Below, in pieces: positions 20,020 through 27,353 of a stretch of DNA of 64,000 bases. The position numbers and the translations under genes are program-made. The DNA lies in contig NZ_QPMK01000003.1 in NCBI RefSeq assembly GCF_003344785.1, positions 44,877 through 108,876 on the forward strand, written 5' to 3'. Positions within the stretch are counted from its first letter, which is position 1; the number at the start of each line of letters is the position of its first letter. Origin of the DNA: Thalassococcus profundi. Its GTDB lineage: Bacteria; Pseudomonadota; Alphaproteobacteria; Rhodobacterales; Rhodobacteraceae. The notes beneath the pieces are model-generated. The model saw only the letters and a program-made list of their open reading frames with translations. It was not told where the DNA came from and did not search any database.

Positions 20020-20052
20020 TCCCCACATAAGGCTCGGAAAACGGAGGATATC

Positions 20053-20529
20053 ATGAACAGACGCTTGTTTCTTTCCGCCGCCGGCGGCGCCGCAGCCGCG
20101 CTGGGCCTGACCCGCAGCGCCACCGCGCAGCAGGAGTTCGAGGTCACCCGCTCCACGTCCGAATGGAAGGCGATGCTGAGCGATCTGGAATACAAGGTGA
20201 TGCGCGATGAAGGCACCGAACGCGCCTTCACCTCGCCGCTCAACGACGAAAAGCGCGACGGCATGTTCAACTGCAAGGGCTGCGATCTCGCGCTCTACAG
20301 CTCCGAGCATAAATACGACAGCGGCACCGGCTGGCCGTCCTTCTGGCAGGCGCAGCCCGATGCCATCGAGACCAAGGCGGACCGGTCGTTCTTCATGACC
20401 CGCACCGAGTGCCATTGCCGCCGTTGCGGCTCGCACCTGGGTCACATCTTCGACGATGGCCCGCAACCCACCGGCAAGCGCCATTGCATCAACGGCGTGT
20501 CGCTGACCTTCTCCCCCGCGTCCGCGTGA
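20053..20529 (+). CDS. msrB: Peptide-methionine (R)-S-oxide reductase, exported
   Basis: Reduces methionine R-sulfoxide in proteins. The 158-aa protein has an N-terminal twin-arginine-like signal (MNRRLFLSAAGGAAAALG), so the enzyme acts in the periplasm. Zinc cysteines are in CKGC and CRRC, the catalytic cysteine in RHCINGVSL, and the family sequences GTGWPSFW and GSHLGHIFDDGP are present. AACGGAGGA precedes the ATG. Last gene of the ECF sigma cluster and followed by a terminator, which suggests oxidative damage as the stress signal. Confidence 0.95.
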   Translation: MNRRLFLSAAGGAAAALGLTRSATAQQEFEVTRSTSEWKAMLSDLEYKVMRDEGTERAFTSPLNDEKRDGMFNCKGCDLALYSSEHKYDSGTGWPSFWQAQPDAIETKADRSFFMTRTECHCRRCGSHLGHIFDDGPQPTGKRHCINGVSLTFSPASA

Positions 20530-20583
20530 CGCCGGGGGGCTCCTCCGGACCGCCGGAGACTTCCCTCGTGTGTAACGATTTCT

Positions 20584-20609
20584 GCCGGGCCTGCGGGTCC
20601 GGCCTTTTT
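20584..20609 (+). terminator. Rho-independent terminator after msrB
   Basis: Eight-base stem GCCGGGCC/GGTCCGGC (20584-20591 and 20596-20603, one G-T wobble, loop TGCG) followed by CTTTTT. It ends the plus-strand sigma/fasciclin/msrB cluster. Confidence 0.85.
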
Positions 20610-20611
20610 CG

Positions 20612-21025
20612 TCAGGGCACCCGCCGCGTCGGGGCCGGGTCCTGCAGCGTCTCGAGGTAGCGGGCGATGCCGAACAGGGGCGCGGGCGTCCGGCTGCGAA
20701 GGCCGTTGCCGGTGTCGAAGCTGACCAGCGGCCCCGAGACGAATTCGTCGTAGATCGGCATGTCCGATCCCGGCAGATAGCGTTTCGAATAGCCGTCGAC
20801 GATCCCCATGACTTCGAGCTGCGGCCAGACCCCGCCGCGCCGTTCGGCGATCTTCGTGAGGTCCGCCGGCGCCGGGTCGAGCTGCGCGGCAAGCGGCCCG
20901 TCGCCCCGGCCGGTGGTGCCGTGGCAAACAACGCACTTATCGGCAAAGAGCATTCGTCCCGACGCCGGGCTTTCCGGCGCACAGGCGGTGAGGGTGAGCA
21001 GGGCAGGGACGATCAGGCGATACAT
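20612..21025 (-). CDS. Class I c-type cytochrome lipoprotein
   Basis: A 137-aa monohaem cytochrome c. The N-terminus has a lipoprotein signal with lipobox LTAC (Cys about residue 15), then the haem motif CVVCH with surrounding DKC..CHGTTGRGDGPLA. A methionine in SDMPIYDEF is the likely second haem ligand. Membrane-anchored periplasmic electron carrier; the partner is unknown. Converges on msrB from the other strand. Confidence 0.9.
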   Translation of the reverse strand: MYRLIVPALLTLTACAPESPASGRMLFADKCVVCHGTTGRGDGPLAAQLDPAPADLTKIAERRGGVWPQLEVMGIVDGYSKRYLPGSDMPIYDEFVSGPLVSFDTGNGLRSRTPAPLFGIARYLETLQDPAPTRRVP

Positions 21026-21121
21026 GCGCGGGCCTCCGGGGTCAGGGTCCGGTCATCGTGCGTCCGCCCGGCGCGTGCCGACATGATCGAGATCAAGTCC
21101 GGCGGATGCCCGCGCCGGTCT

Positions 21122-22021
21122 TCAGGCGTTCCAGGCGATCCGGCCCAGGGTGGCGATGTCGTATCCGCCATACGCCTCGGCCCGCGATTTGAACGCTTGG
21201 GATGCGCAGAATCGCATCAGGGTCTGCATCGGCGGGTCGAACCAGGCCTTGCGATCCACCAGCAGCGCGAAGTCTTCGTCGAGAATGGGCACGAAATCGA
21301 GCCCGTAGCTTTTCGCCATCGCCTCCAGTCCGAAGGCGGCGTCGGCCTCGCCACGGCGCACGGTCTCGACCGCCTCGTCCTCGGTGCGGGCCACCTCTGT
21401 CCTGTCGAGGGCCGCGAGGTCCAGGCCGTCGCGCTCTGCCAGGTACCGGAACAGCGTGTCGGTGCCGGACCCGGGCTGCCGCGGCACGACGCGATGGCCC
21501 GCAAGGTCGGGAAGACCCTTGGGCGCGGGCAGGCCCGGACGCAGAACAAGGCCCCGCCGGCGGCGCGCGAAGCTCACCAGCACGACGTTCTGGCCGGGCG
21601 CGGCCCTGGCGACCGTCGGCACGTTCCAGGTGTCCGACGCCGCGTCGTGGATGTGCAGGCCGGCGGCGATGCCTTCGCCCTTCAGGAACCGTTCCAGCCC
21701 GTCCAGCGAACCGTCGTGGAAGGTCGCCAGTCCGCAGCGCGACTGCCGGATCGCCCAGTCGAGCAGGGGATCGTGGCTGCCGAGGATGATCGGCGGGCGG
21801 TCACCCTGGTCGGGAGCGGCAGCGCCTTCGCCGCCGGATTTCGCGCGTTCGATCCAGGCGCGTATCTCGTCCGCCGGGAACAGCAGCTTGCCGGTGGCGC
21901 GCGAACACGGCGCCGCGCCCGAGGCCGCGAGGTCGTAGACCTTGCGCTCTTTCAGGCGCAGCAGCGCCGCCAGTTCCTTGACGGTCAGGTATTCATGGTC
22001 CGGAAACGCGGTGTCGGTCAT
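21122..22021 (-). CDS. Helix-turn-helix regulator with solute-binding-like domain (probable tungstate/molybdate sensor)
   Basis: A 299-aa fusion: residues about 10-60 form an excisionase/MerR-type helix-turn-helix (LTVKELAALLRLKERKVYDL ... GKLLFPADEIRAWIE), and residues about 75-290 resemble a periplasmic binding protein-like ligand domain (ILGSHDPLLDWAI ... RQPGSGTDTLF ... EADAAFGLEAMA). It has no signal peptide and lies last in the tungstate transporter operon, so it should sense tungstate or molybdate in the cytoplasm and repress the transporter. Ligand and operator are inferred from context. Confidence 0.85.
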   Translation of the reverse strand: MTDTAFPDHEYLTVKELAALLRLKERKVYDLAASGAAPCSRATGKLLFPADEIRAWIERAKSGGEGAAAPDQGDRPPIILGSHDPLLDWAIRQSRCGLATFHDGSLDGLERFLKGEGIAAGLHIHDAASDTWNVPTVARAAPGQNVVLVSFARRRRGLVLRPGLPAPKGLPDLAGHRVVPRQPGSGTDTLFRYLAERDGLDLAALDRTEVARTEDEAVETVRRGEADAAFGLEAMAKSYGLDFVPILDEDFALLVDRKAWFDPPMQTLMRFCASQAFKSRAEAYGGYDIATLGRIAWNA

Positions 22022-22101
22022 GGTCGGGACGGCCTCGGGCAGTGTCGCGATCAAGGGATACCCAATTTGCGGCGCCGGGAACATGCCTCATCTGCAAGCT
22101 G

Positions 22102-22133
22102 TCCCGGGGCGCCCGGCACGGGGCGCCCCGGGA
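22102..22133 (-). other. Large hairpin between tupA and the regulator gene
   Basis: Perfect 13-base arms (22102-22114 and 22121-22133, loop of six). No T-run. It lies between the tupA stop and the regulator start, so it could protect tupA mRNA and lower read-through into the regulator, giving unequal expression within one operon. Confidence 0.6.
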
Positions 22134-22140
22134 CCGTCGG

Positions 22141-22959
22141 TCACTGGGCCGGCGCGTTGGGGAAGAAGAGCTGCTGGTCGGCGACGGTGTAGGCCGCGAT
22201 GGCCTCCTGGCCCGCGCCCGAGACCAGCCAGTCGGCAAAGGTCTGCGCGGCCTCCGCGTTCACGCTGGGGCAATGCTCGGGGCTGACCGGGATCACGCCG
22301 TACTGGTTGAACATGTCCTCGTCGCCTTCGACCGCGATGGTGTAATCCTGCTTGTTGTCGAAGCTGATCCAGGTGGCCCGGTCGGTCATCACGTAGGCGC
22401 CCATGCCGATCCCGGCGTTGAGCGTGGCGCCCATGCCCGAGCCGGTCTCGCGGTACCAGTCGCCAGACCCCGCGGCGGGGTCGACGCCCGCATCGGTCCA
22501 GAGCGACACCTCTTTCTTGTGGGTTCCGGAGTCATCGCCGCGCGAGGCAAAGAGCGCGCCCTGGTCGGCGATCCTGGCCAGCGCGCCCTGCACGTCGGTC
22601 ATGCCGCTGACGCCTGCCGGATCGGCCTCGGGGCCGACGATGACGAAGTCGTTGTACATCAGGTCGGTGCGGCTGGTGCCGTAGCCCGCCTCGACAAAGG
22701 CTTCCTCGGACGGCTTGGCATGGACCAGCAGCACGTCGCCGTCGCAGTTCTCGGCGTTCTTGATGGCCTGGCCGGTGCCCACGGCGACGACGTTGACCTG
22801 GATGCCGGTTTCCTCCTGGAAGATCGGCAGCAGGTGGTCGTAGAGCCCGGAATTGGCGGTCGACGTGGTGGACTGGACGATGATCGACTGGTCCTGTGCC
22901 CATGCGGCTCCGGCCAGGAGCGTGGCGAGCGTGGCGGCGCCGATTGTCTTGAATTGCAT
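22141..22959 (-). CDS. tupA: Tungstate ABC transporter, substrate-binding protein
   Basis: Periplasmic tungstate-binding protein feeding TupBC. The 272-aa precursor has a Sec signal (MQFKTIGAATLATLLAGAAWA) and starts its mature part with the TupA-type oxyanion motif STTSTANSGLYDHLLP. SRGDDSGTHKKE and the C-terminal FADWLVSGAGQEAIAAY are typical of the family. It is third in the operon after tupB and tupC, 24 bases behind tupC. Selectivity for tungstate over molybdate is a family expectation and is not visible directly. Confidence 0.93.
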   Translation of the reverse strand: MQFKTIGAATLATLLAGAAWAQDQSIIVQSTTSTANSGLYDHLLPIFQEETGIQVNVVAVGTGQAIKNAENCDGDVLLVHAKPSEEAFVEAGYGTSRTDLMYNDFVIVGPEADPAGVSGMTDVQGALARIADQGALFASRGDDSGTHKKEVSLWTDAGVDPAAGSGDWYRETGSGMGATLNAGIGMGAYVMTDRATWISFDNKQDYTIAVEGDEDMFNQYGVIPVSPEHCPSVNAEAAQTFADWLVSGAGQEAIAAYTVADQQLFFPNAPAQ

Positions 22960-22983
22960 AAGCGGAAGTCCTTTCCTGGATGG

Positions 22984-23739
22984 TCAGACGACGATCCTGC
23001 CGTCGAGGTAGTCCCGGGCCGCCTGGCTGCGGGGCGCGGGAAAGAAGTCGGCGGCGCGGCTGTGTTCGGCGACGCGCCCGCCCTGGAGGAAGAGCACGTC
23101 GTCGGCCATGCGCCGCGCCTGGCCGGTGTCGTGGGTGACGAAGACGATGCGCACGCCGCGGTTGCGGGCCTCTGCGACGATGGCTTCGATGGCAAGCACC
23201 GAGGCGGGGTCGAGGCTGGCCGTCGGCTCGTCGAGGAACAGCACCTCGGGATCGGTCGCGAGCGCCCGCGCCAGCGCCAGCCGCTGCGCTTCGCCGCCCG
23301 ACAGCAGCCGCGCGGGCTGCCGGGCCTTGTGGCCCAGCCCGACGTGGTCGAGCAATCGGTCGCGGCGGCGCGCATCCTTGCCGCGCGCCTTGAGCACGAA
23401 GTCGATGTTGGCCGCCACCGAGCGGCGCAGCAGCACGGGTTTTTGGAACACCAGCGCGTGCCGGGCCGTCACCGCGGACGGGTCGTGCGACCCCCAGGCG
23501 ATAGTGCCGGCGGTCGGCCGGATCAGCCCGTGCAGCAGTTTCAGCAGCAGGCTCTTGCCCGCGCCGTTGGGCCCCATGACCATGGTGCAGCCGGTCGCCG
23601 ACAGGTCGAAGCTGAGGCCGTCGAGCACCGTCGCGCCGTCAAAGCGCAACGCCAGGTCGCGGACCGACAGGGGCAGGATCGGCGCCGCCTGCGCGGTCCG
23701 CGCGGCTGCCGGAACATGGCTGGCGCAGACGTCAGACAT
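22984..23739 (-). CDS. tupC: Tungstate ABC transporter, ATP-binding protein
   Basis: ATPase of the tungstate importer. In the 251-aa protein Walker A is GPNGAGKSLLLK, the signature motif is LLSGGEAQRLALARAL, Walker B is EVLFLDEPTASLD and the H-loop is VFVTHDTGQ. Its start overlaps the tupB end by 8 bases, so the membrane and ATPase subunits are coupled. Confidence 0.94.
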   Translation of the reverse strand: MSDVCASHVPAAARTAQAAPILPLSVRDLALRFDGATVLDGLSFDLSATGCTMVMGPNGAGKSLLLKLLHGLIRPTAGTIAWGSHDPSAVTARHALVFQKPVLLRRSVAANIDFVLKARGKDARRRDRLLDHVGLGHKARQPARLLSGGEAQRLALARALATDPEVLFLDEPTASLDPASVLAIEAIVAEARNRGVRIVFVTHDTGQARRMADDVLFLQGGRVAEHSRAADFFPAPRSQAARDYLDGRIVV

Positions 23740-24430
23740 AGGCCTGCCGCACCGCCGTCATGCGCACCGACTGCACGGCCGCGTTCACGCCAAGCGCGAT
23801 GACAAGAAGGATGATGCCAAGTGCCAGCGCCAGCCCGAGGTCGCCTTTCGACGTCTCAAGCGCGATGGCCGTGGTCATGACGCGGGTCAGGTGGTCGATG
23901 TTGCCGCCGACGATGATGACCGCGCCGACCTCGGCCACCGCGCGGCCGAAGCCTGCAAGACCCACCGTCAGCAGCGAATAACGTGCGTCCCACAAAAGCG
24001 CCTGCACGGTTTGCAGCTTGGTCAGGCAGAGCGAGCGGAACTGCTCGGCATATTCCGCGTGCAGGTCCTCGATCACCTGCCGCGATAGCGCCGCGACGAT
24101 GGGCGCGATGAGGATCGTCTGCGCGATGATCATCGCCGTCGGCGTGTAGAGCAGGCCGAGAAATCCCAGCGGGCCGGAGCGTGACAGGTGCAGGTAGACC
24201 AGCAGCCCCACCACGACAGGCGGCAGCCCCATCAGCGCGTTCATCACGATCAGCACCGCGTTGCGGCCGGTGAACCGTCCCACGGCCACCAGCGCGCCAA
24301 GGGGCAGGCCGATCAGGCAGGCCACCACGGTCGCGGTCAGGCTGACCCGCAGGGACAGCAGCACGATCTCCAGCAGATCGGGGTCGCCGGAAAGCACGAG
24401 CTGGACGGCCAGGCCGAGTGCATCCATCAT
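23732..24430 (-). CDS. tupB: Tungstate ABC transporter, permease
   Basis: Inner-membrane permease of the tungstate importer. The 232-aa protein has about five or six hydrophobic helices and the permease EAA-loop-like sequence EYAEQFRSLCLTKLQTVQALLW. The last cytoplasmic loop contains GFGRAVAEVGAVIIVGGNI. An ATG-ATG pair at 24430/24427 follows a GGAG 13 bases upstream; a longer in-frame extension begins with basic, non-membrane sequence and is unlikely to be translated. First gene of the operon. Confidence 0.92.
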   Translation of the reverse strand: MMDALGLAVQLVLSGDPDLLEIVLLSLRVSLTATVVACLIGLPLGALVAVGRFTGRNAVLIVMNALMGLPPVVVGLLVYLHLSRSGPLGFLGLLYTPTAMIIAQTILIAPIVAALSRQVIEDLHAEYAEQFRSLCLTKLQTVQALLWDARYSLLTVGLAGFGRAVAEVGAVIIVGGNIDHLTRVMTTAIALETSKGDLGLALALGIILLVIALGVNAAVQSVRMTAVRQAYV

Positions 24431-24734
24431 CTGCTGCAAAATCTCCGAAGCTTGCAATAATTCCCTGAGCGGGGACCATACGCAGCGTCGGGCGGAAAGA
24501 TCAAGTCTCGGCAGGTAGAATAATGGTGCAGATCGCCCAAATTTCCGGGGGTGGCGCAGGTGCATTCGGCAGGAAGTGAACTGCAAAATTTCCCGGACTA
24601 ACGCGCTCGACGCTGTTCAAACGCGCTCCGAGGCGCGGTGAGAGCGGTCTTTGCGCAACCAGGTAAAGGGGCCGAGGGCAGCAGGCGGCTGTCCTTCTGG
24701 CGTGCCTCCGACCGATTGCGATCCGGCCGCGGGC
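24431..24734 (-). promoter_or_regulatory. tupB leader/promoter region with repeated CTGCAAAATYTCC motif
   Basis: The 304-base gap upstream of tupB has no gene. The 13-mer CTGCAAAATCTCC at 24434-24446 (plus-strand reading, next to the tupB start) recurs as CTGCAAAATTTCC at 24581-24593, and a shorter CAAATTTCCGG occurs near 24538-24548. Such spaced copies could be operators for the regulator encoded in the operon. No clear sigma-70 promoter was picked out. Confidence 0.4.
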
Positions 24735-25016
24735 CTATGACTGGGAGGTCTTTTCTTGCTCGGTCTCGCCCTCGGCGTCCGGCTCCGTCCGGGCCTCTGG
24801 CGACTTGTAATCGTTGGGATCGTAGTCGTCGGGATCGTAGGCCGCCTGGTCCTCGTCGATGCCGGTCACATGGGTGGTGCCGGTTTCCTCGTCGTAGACC
24901 AGTCCGTAATTCGCCCGGCCATCGGATTTGAAGCGTTTGTATTCATGGATGCCGGCGTAAACGAATACGGCCGTGATCGGCATCATGATCAGAAGGGCGA
25001 TCACTTGAGCTTGCAT
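24735..25016 (-). CDS. Small membrane-anchored acidic protein (hypothetical)
   Basis: A 93-aa protein: one N-terminal membrane helix (about residues 3-22, AQVIALLIMMPITAVFVYAG), a short basic stretch HEYKRFKSDGR, then an acidic, probably disordered tail (DEDQAAYDPDDYDPNDYKSPEA). GGAAAGACGCC precedes the ATG at 25016. No family recognised. An apparently large plus-strand ORF over the same bases is its shadow. Confidence 0.75.
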   Translation of the reverse strand: MQAQVIALLIMMPITAVFVYAGIHEYKRFKSDGRANYGLVYDEETGTTHVTGIDEDQAAYDPDDYDPNDYKSPEARTEPDAEGETEQEKTSQS

Positions 25017-25426
25017 GGCGTCTTTCCTTTGCAGCGTCCTGTCGGGCGCGCGGCTGCGGTCGGTGCCGGCCCGCCGCGTCCGCTCCGGGCGGTGGCAACG
25101 GCGAGGCAGACGCCCCTGAGACCGAAGGAAGCAGGCGGGCCAGCCCGGCCCAACGGCGGTGCCGCAACGGCGCAAAGCCTTGGCCGCGCGCGTCTGTCGT
25201 TGCTTCGGATACTAGACCGTGGCCGGAAATTCTCAACCGCGGGACATGCGTCGCGCCGCCGAACCCGCTCTCGCGGCATAGAGGGATTTGACGGTGATCC
25301 ACGCCGGACGGGACACTCTGGGGTCAGCCCGCCGCCCAAAGGAAAGTTGCAGCGAGCCGTACTGCCGCCTGGATAAACGTCGACCAGAACCGATCGCCAA
25401 CTTAAAGGGCCGGGCGGGCCGCACCT
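25017..25426. other. 410-base intergenic region without a recognised gene
   Basis: GC-rich stretch between two minus-strand genes. The ORFs in it are short and of random composition. It contains ACCGAAGGAAGCAGGC (25121-25136), which looks like the SRP RNA core but lacks the tetraloop G and a supporting fold. The promoter of the small membrane protein should lie here, but I could not define it. Confidence 0.5.
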
Positions 25427-26056
25427 TTACTTGAAGTTCCGGCTGTCCTTGATCTGGTCCCAGGCCCAGACGACCTCTTGCAGCTGTTCTTCCTGGCTGC
25501 GGTCGCCGCCGTTGATGTCGGGGTGCAGCACCTTGATCAGCGCCTTGTACGCCTTGCGCACATCCGCCTTGGACCAGCTGTCCTTGGCCTCGAGGATCTC
25601 GATGGCGCGGCGTTCGGTCGGGGGCAGGCGGCGGGTGGTGCTGCCGGTGGCGTTCCGGCCCGGATTGCGGGTCGCGTTATCGCCCAGAACCTGATGCGGA
25701 TCCTCGATCCCCAGCCGTGCCCAGGCCCGGGCCTCGGGGTCGCGCCAGTCCTTGGTCTGGCGGTCCCAGACCTTGTCCTTGGAGGCCTGCGCGTTCATCT
25801 CGGCCTCGGTCTTGCCGTGGAAAAAGTCCCACTTGAGGTTGTATTCGCGCACGTGATCCTTACAGAACCAGTAATAGTCGTCGAGCACGTCCGGGGCCTT
25901 GGGGGCGCGGAACTTGCCCGGCTCTTCGCACCCTTCGTGGTCGCAGATGCGGGTCGAGGTTTCCGACGCGCCGGACATGCCGCGCCGGCCGCGGGGGTTC
26001 TTCTTCTTGGCCGACGACACCGACATGTCGAAACCGAAGGGATCAGACTTGCTCAT
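25427..26056 (-). CDS. J-domain (DnaJ-like) protein
   Basis: A 209-aa cytoplasmic co-chaperone-like protein. The J domain is at the C-terminus (about residues 147-209, AIEILEAKDSWSKADVRKAYKALIKVLHPD), with the HPD tripeptide that stimulates Hsp70 ATPase. The N-terminal half has CDHEGCEEPGKFRAP and FCKDHVREYN, a Cys/His pattern that may bind zinc. Divergent from bolA with 63 bases between starts, an arrangement common in Rhodobacteraceae. Start fixed at the ATG at 26056, with MSKSDPFGFD. Confidence 0.92.
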   Translation of the reverse strand: MSKSDPFGFDMSVSSAKKKNPRGRRGMSGASETSTRICDHEGCEEPGKFRAPKAPDVLDDYYWFCKDHVREYNLKWDFFHGKTEAEMNAQASKDKVWDRQTKDWRDPEARAWARLGIEDPHQVLGDNATRNPGRNATGSTTRRLPPTERRAIEILEAKDSWSKADVRKAYKALIKVLHPDINGGDRSQEEQLQEVVWAWDQIKDSRNFK

Positions 26057-26119
26057 GGGGGACACCTTTCCGACTCGGACGTCAGAGTTTAGACTATTCA
26101 CCAGCAACGTGTAGGGGGC

Positions 26120-26389
26120 ATGGCGGAAAAAATGACGCGGACTCAGGAAATCGAGACACGGCTGCGCGAGGCTTTGGCACCCAGCGCGCTGGAGGTGCGG
26201 GACGACTCGGAAAAGCATCGCGGCCACGCCGGATACCAGGAAGGCGGCGAAAGCCATTTTCACGTGGTGATCCGCTCTGCCGTTTTCGAGGGGCAGAGCC
26301 GCATCGCCCGTCACCGCGCCGTGCATGACGCGCTGGGCAAGGACCTGATGGGCCGGATTCACGCGCTGTCGCTGGACCTCGGGACGTGA
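26120..26389 (+). CDS. bolA: BolA family protein
   Basis: An 89-aa BolA-type protein; such proteins partner with monothiol glutaredoxins in iron-sulfur and redox regulation. The fold signature LEVRDDSEKHRGHAGYQEGGESHFHVVIRS is split around the conserved His, and RHRAVHDALGKDL and IHALSLDL follow. Divergent from the DnaJ-like gene. Confidence 0.94.
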   Translation: MAEKMTRTQEIETRLREALAPSALEVRDDSEKHRGHAGYQEGGESHFHVVIRSAVFEGQSRIARHRAVHDALGKDLMGRIHALSLDLGT

Positions 26390-26519
26390 TCCGGCGCTGA
26401 CCGGATTCCGTTCCGGGCAGGCGTTTCACGCCGCGTGACGGTCCAGGTGCCCGGCGCATTCCGCGGCCGCAAGGCATCGTCATGGCGGCAAGGACCCGAT
26501 GGCGGCGGCATCCCGCCCG

Positions 26520-27212
26520 TCAGGGTTTGTCCGATGTGGCGCGTGCGGCGCGGGCGGCGAGAAAGCCGATGGGCTTGTCGACATCCTGCGTCTCTTCGAC
26601 CCCGTTGTCGTCCGGATCGGCGGAGGCGGACGGGCTGGGCGTCGGCTTGGGCGGGTGCCAGTCTGCGTCGGGCACGGTCTCGGCCTCGGTCGCCCCGGTC
26701 TCTGCCGCCGCCTGGTCTTCTCGCACGGTCGCATCGGCTTTCGGAGTTTCGCCCGGATCGGCTTTTTCGGTTGCCGGTTCCGCCGTCGCAGGGGCACGCG
26801 TGGTCGGCGAGGTCAGGATCATCGGCGCCTGCGTCTCTGCGGGACGACGCGCCGCCACAAGACCCGCGGCCCCCAGCCCCGCGGGTCCCGGGCCCGCCGT
26901 GCCGGGCCGGGCGGAAGGCGGTGACGGTTCGGCGCCAGGGCGCGCGGGGCCTTCCAGCAGCGCCACCGGTTCCTCGCGGGCCAGGGGGCGGCGAAAGACC
27001 AGCAGATGCCGCCAGTGGCTCGCCGAGCCGGTGAGGCCCTGGCGTTCCTCGCTGGGCAGGGTCTCCGCGCGCTGGAATTCCCAGCCGTCCGCGCCCATCT
27101 CATTGAGCACCTGCTCCACCGTCAGGGCGAACCGCGCCTCGGGCGCCTTGACGCCCTTGGCCTTTTCGCCGCGCGCCGGTGCCGGCACCACCTTGTACTC
27201 ATACCGCATCAT
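26520..27212 (-). CDS. DUF4177-like protein with disordered tail
   Basis: A 230-aa protein. Residues 1 to about 85 form a small domain starting MMRYEYKVVPAP and including VLNEMGADGWEF and HLLVFRRP, a DUF4177-like pattern. The rest is low-complexity, rich in Ala, Pro, Thr and Glu, and probably disordered, ending with PIGFLAARAARAT. AAGGGGACAG precedes the ATG. Function unknown. Confidence 0.82.
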   Translation of the reverse strand: MMRYEYKVVPAPARGEKAKGVKAPEARFALTVEQVLNEMGADGWEFQRAETLPSEERQGLTGSASHWRHLLVFRRPLAREEPVALLEGPARPGAEPSPPSARPGTAGPGPAGLGAAGLVAARRPAETQAPMILTSPTTRAPATAEPATEKADPGETPKADATVREDQAAAETGATEAETVPDADWHPPKPTPSPSASADPDDNGVEETQDVDKPIGFLAARAARATSDKP

Positions 27213-27302
27213 CTGTCCCCTTGTCGGGCCGGACGGTAGCAATCCGGGGTCCGGGGGTCAGCCCCATATTTCCGGTCGATTCCTGCGGCCGGCCAAGTGT
27301 AG

Positions 27303-27321
27303 GGTGGGTTTGCAACCCACC
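27303..27321. repeat. GTAGGGTGGGTT-type small palindrome after gatB
   Basis: Perfect 8-base inverted repeat GGTGGGTT-TGC-AACCCACC. Similar GGGTGGGTT palindromes occur widely between proteobacterial genes. Here it is 3' of gatB; only this one copy was noticed. Confidence 0.55.
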
Positions 27322-27353
27322 GCACCTGGGGGGACGCGCCTCGGAAATGACCG

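Noticed and set aside
24620-24720. Plus-strand sequence with CTCCGAGG and GTGCCTCCGACC, possibly a molybdenum-cofactor riboswitch
   Set aside because: It is on the strand opposite to tupB, no plus-strand gene follows, and I could not build the fold. A covariance-model search would decide.
25105-25165. SRP RNA-like core ACCGAAGGAAGCAGGC
   Set aside because: The conserved core has CCGGAAGGAAGCAGCC; here the tetraloop lacks a G and flanking helices do not pair convincingly.
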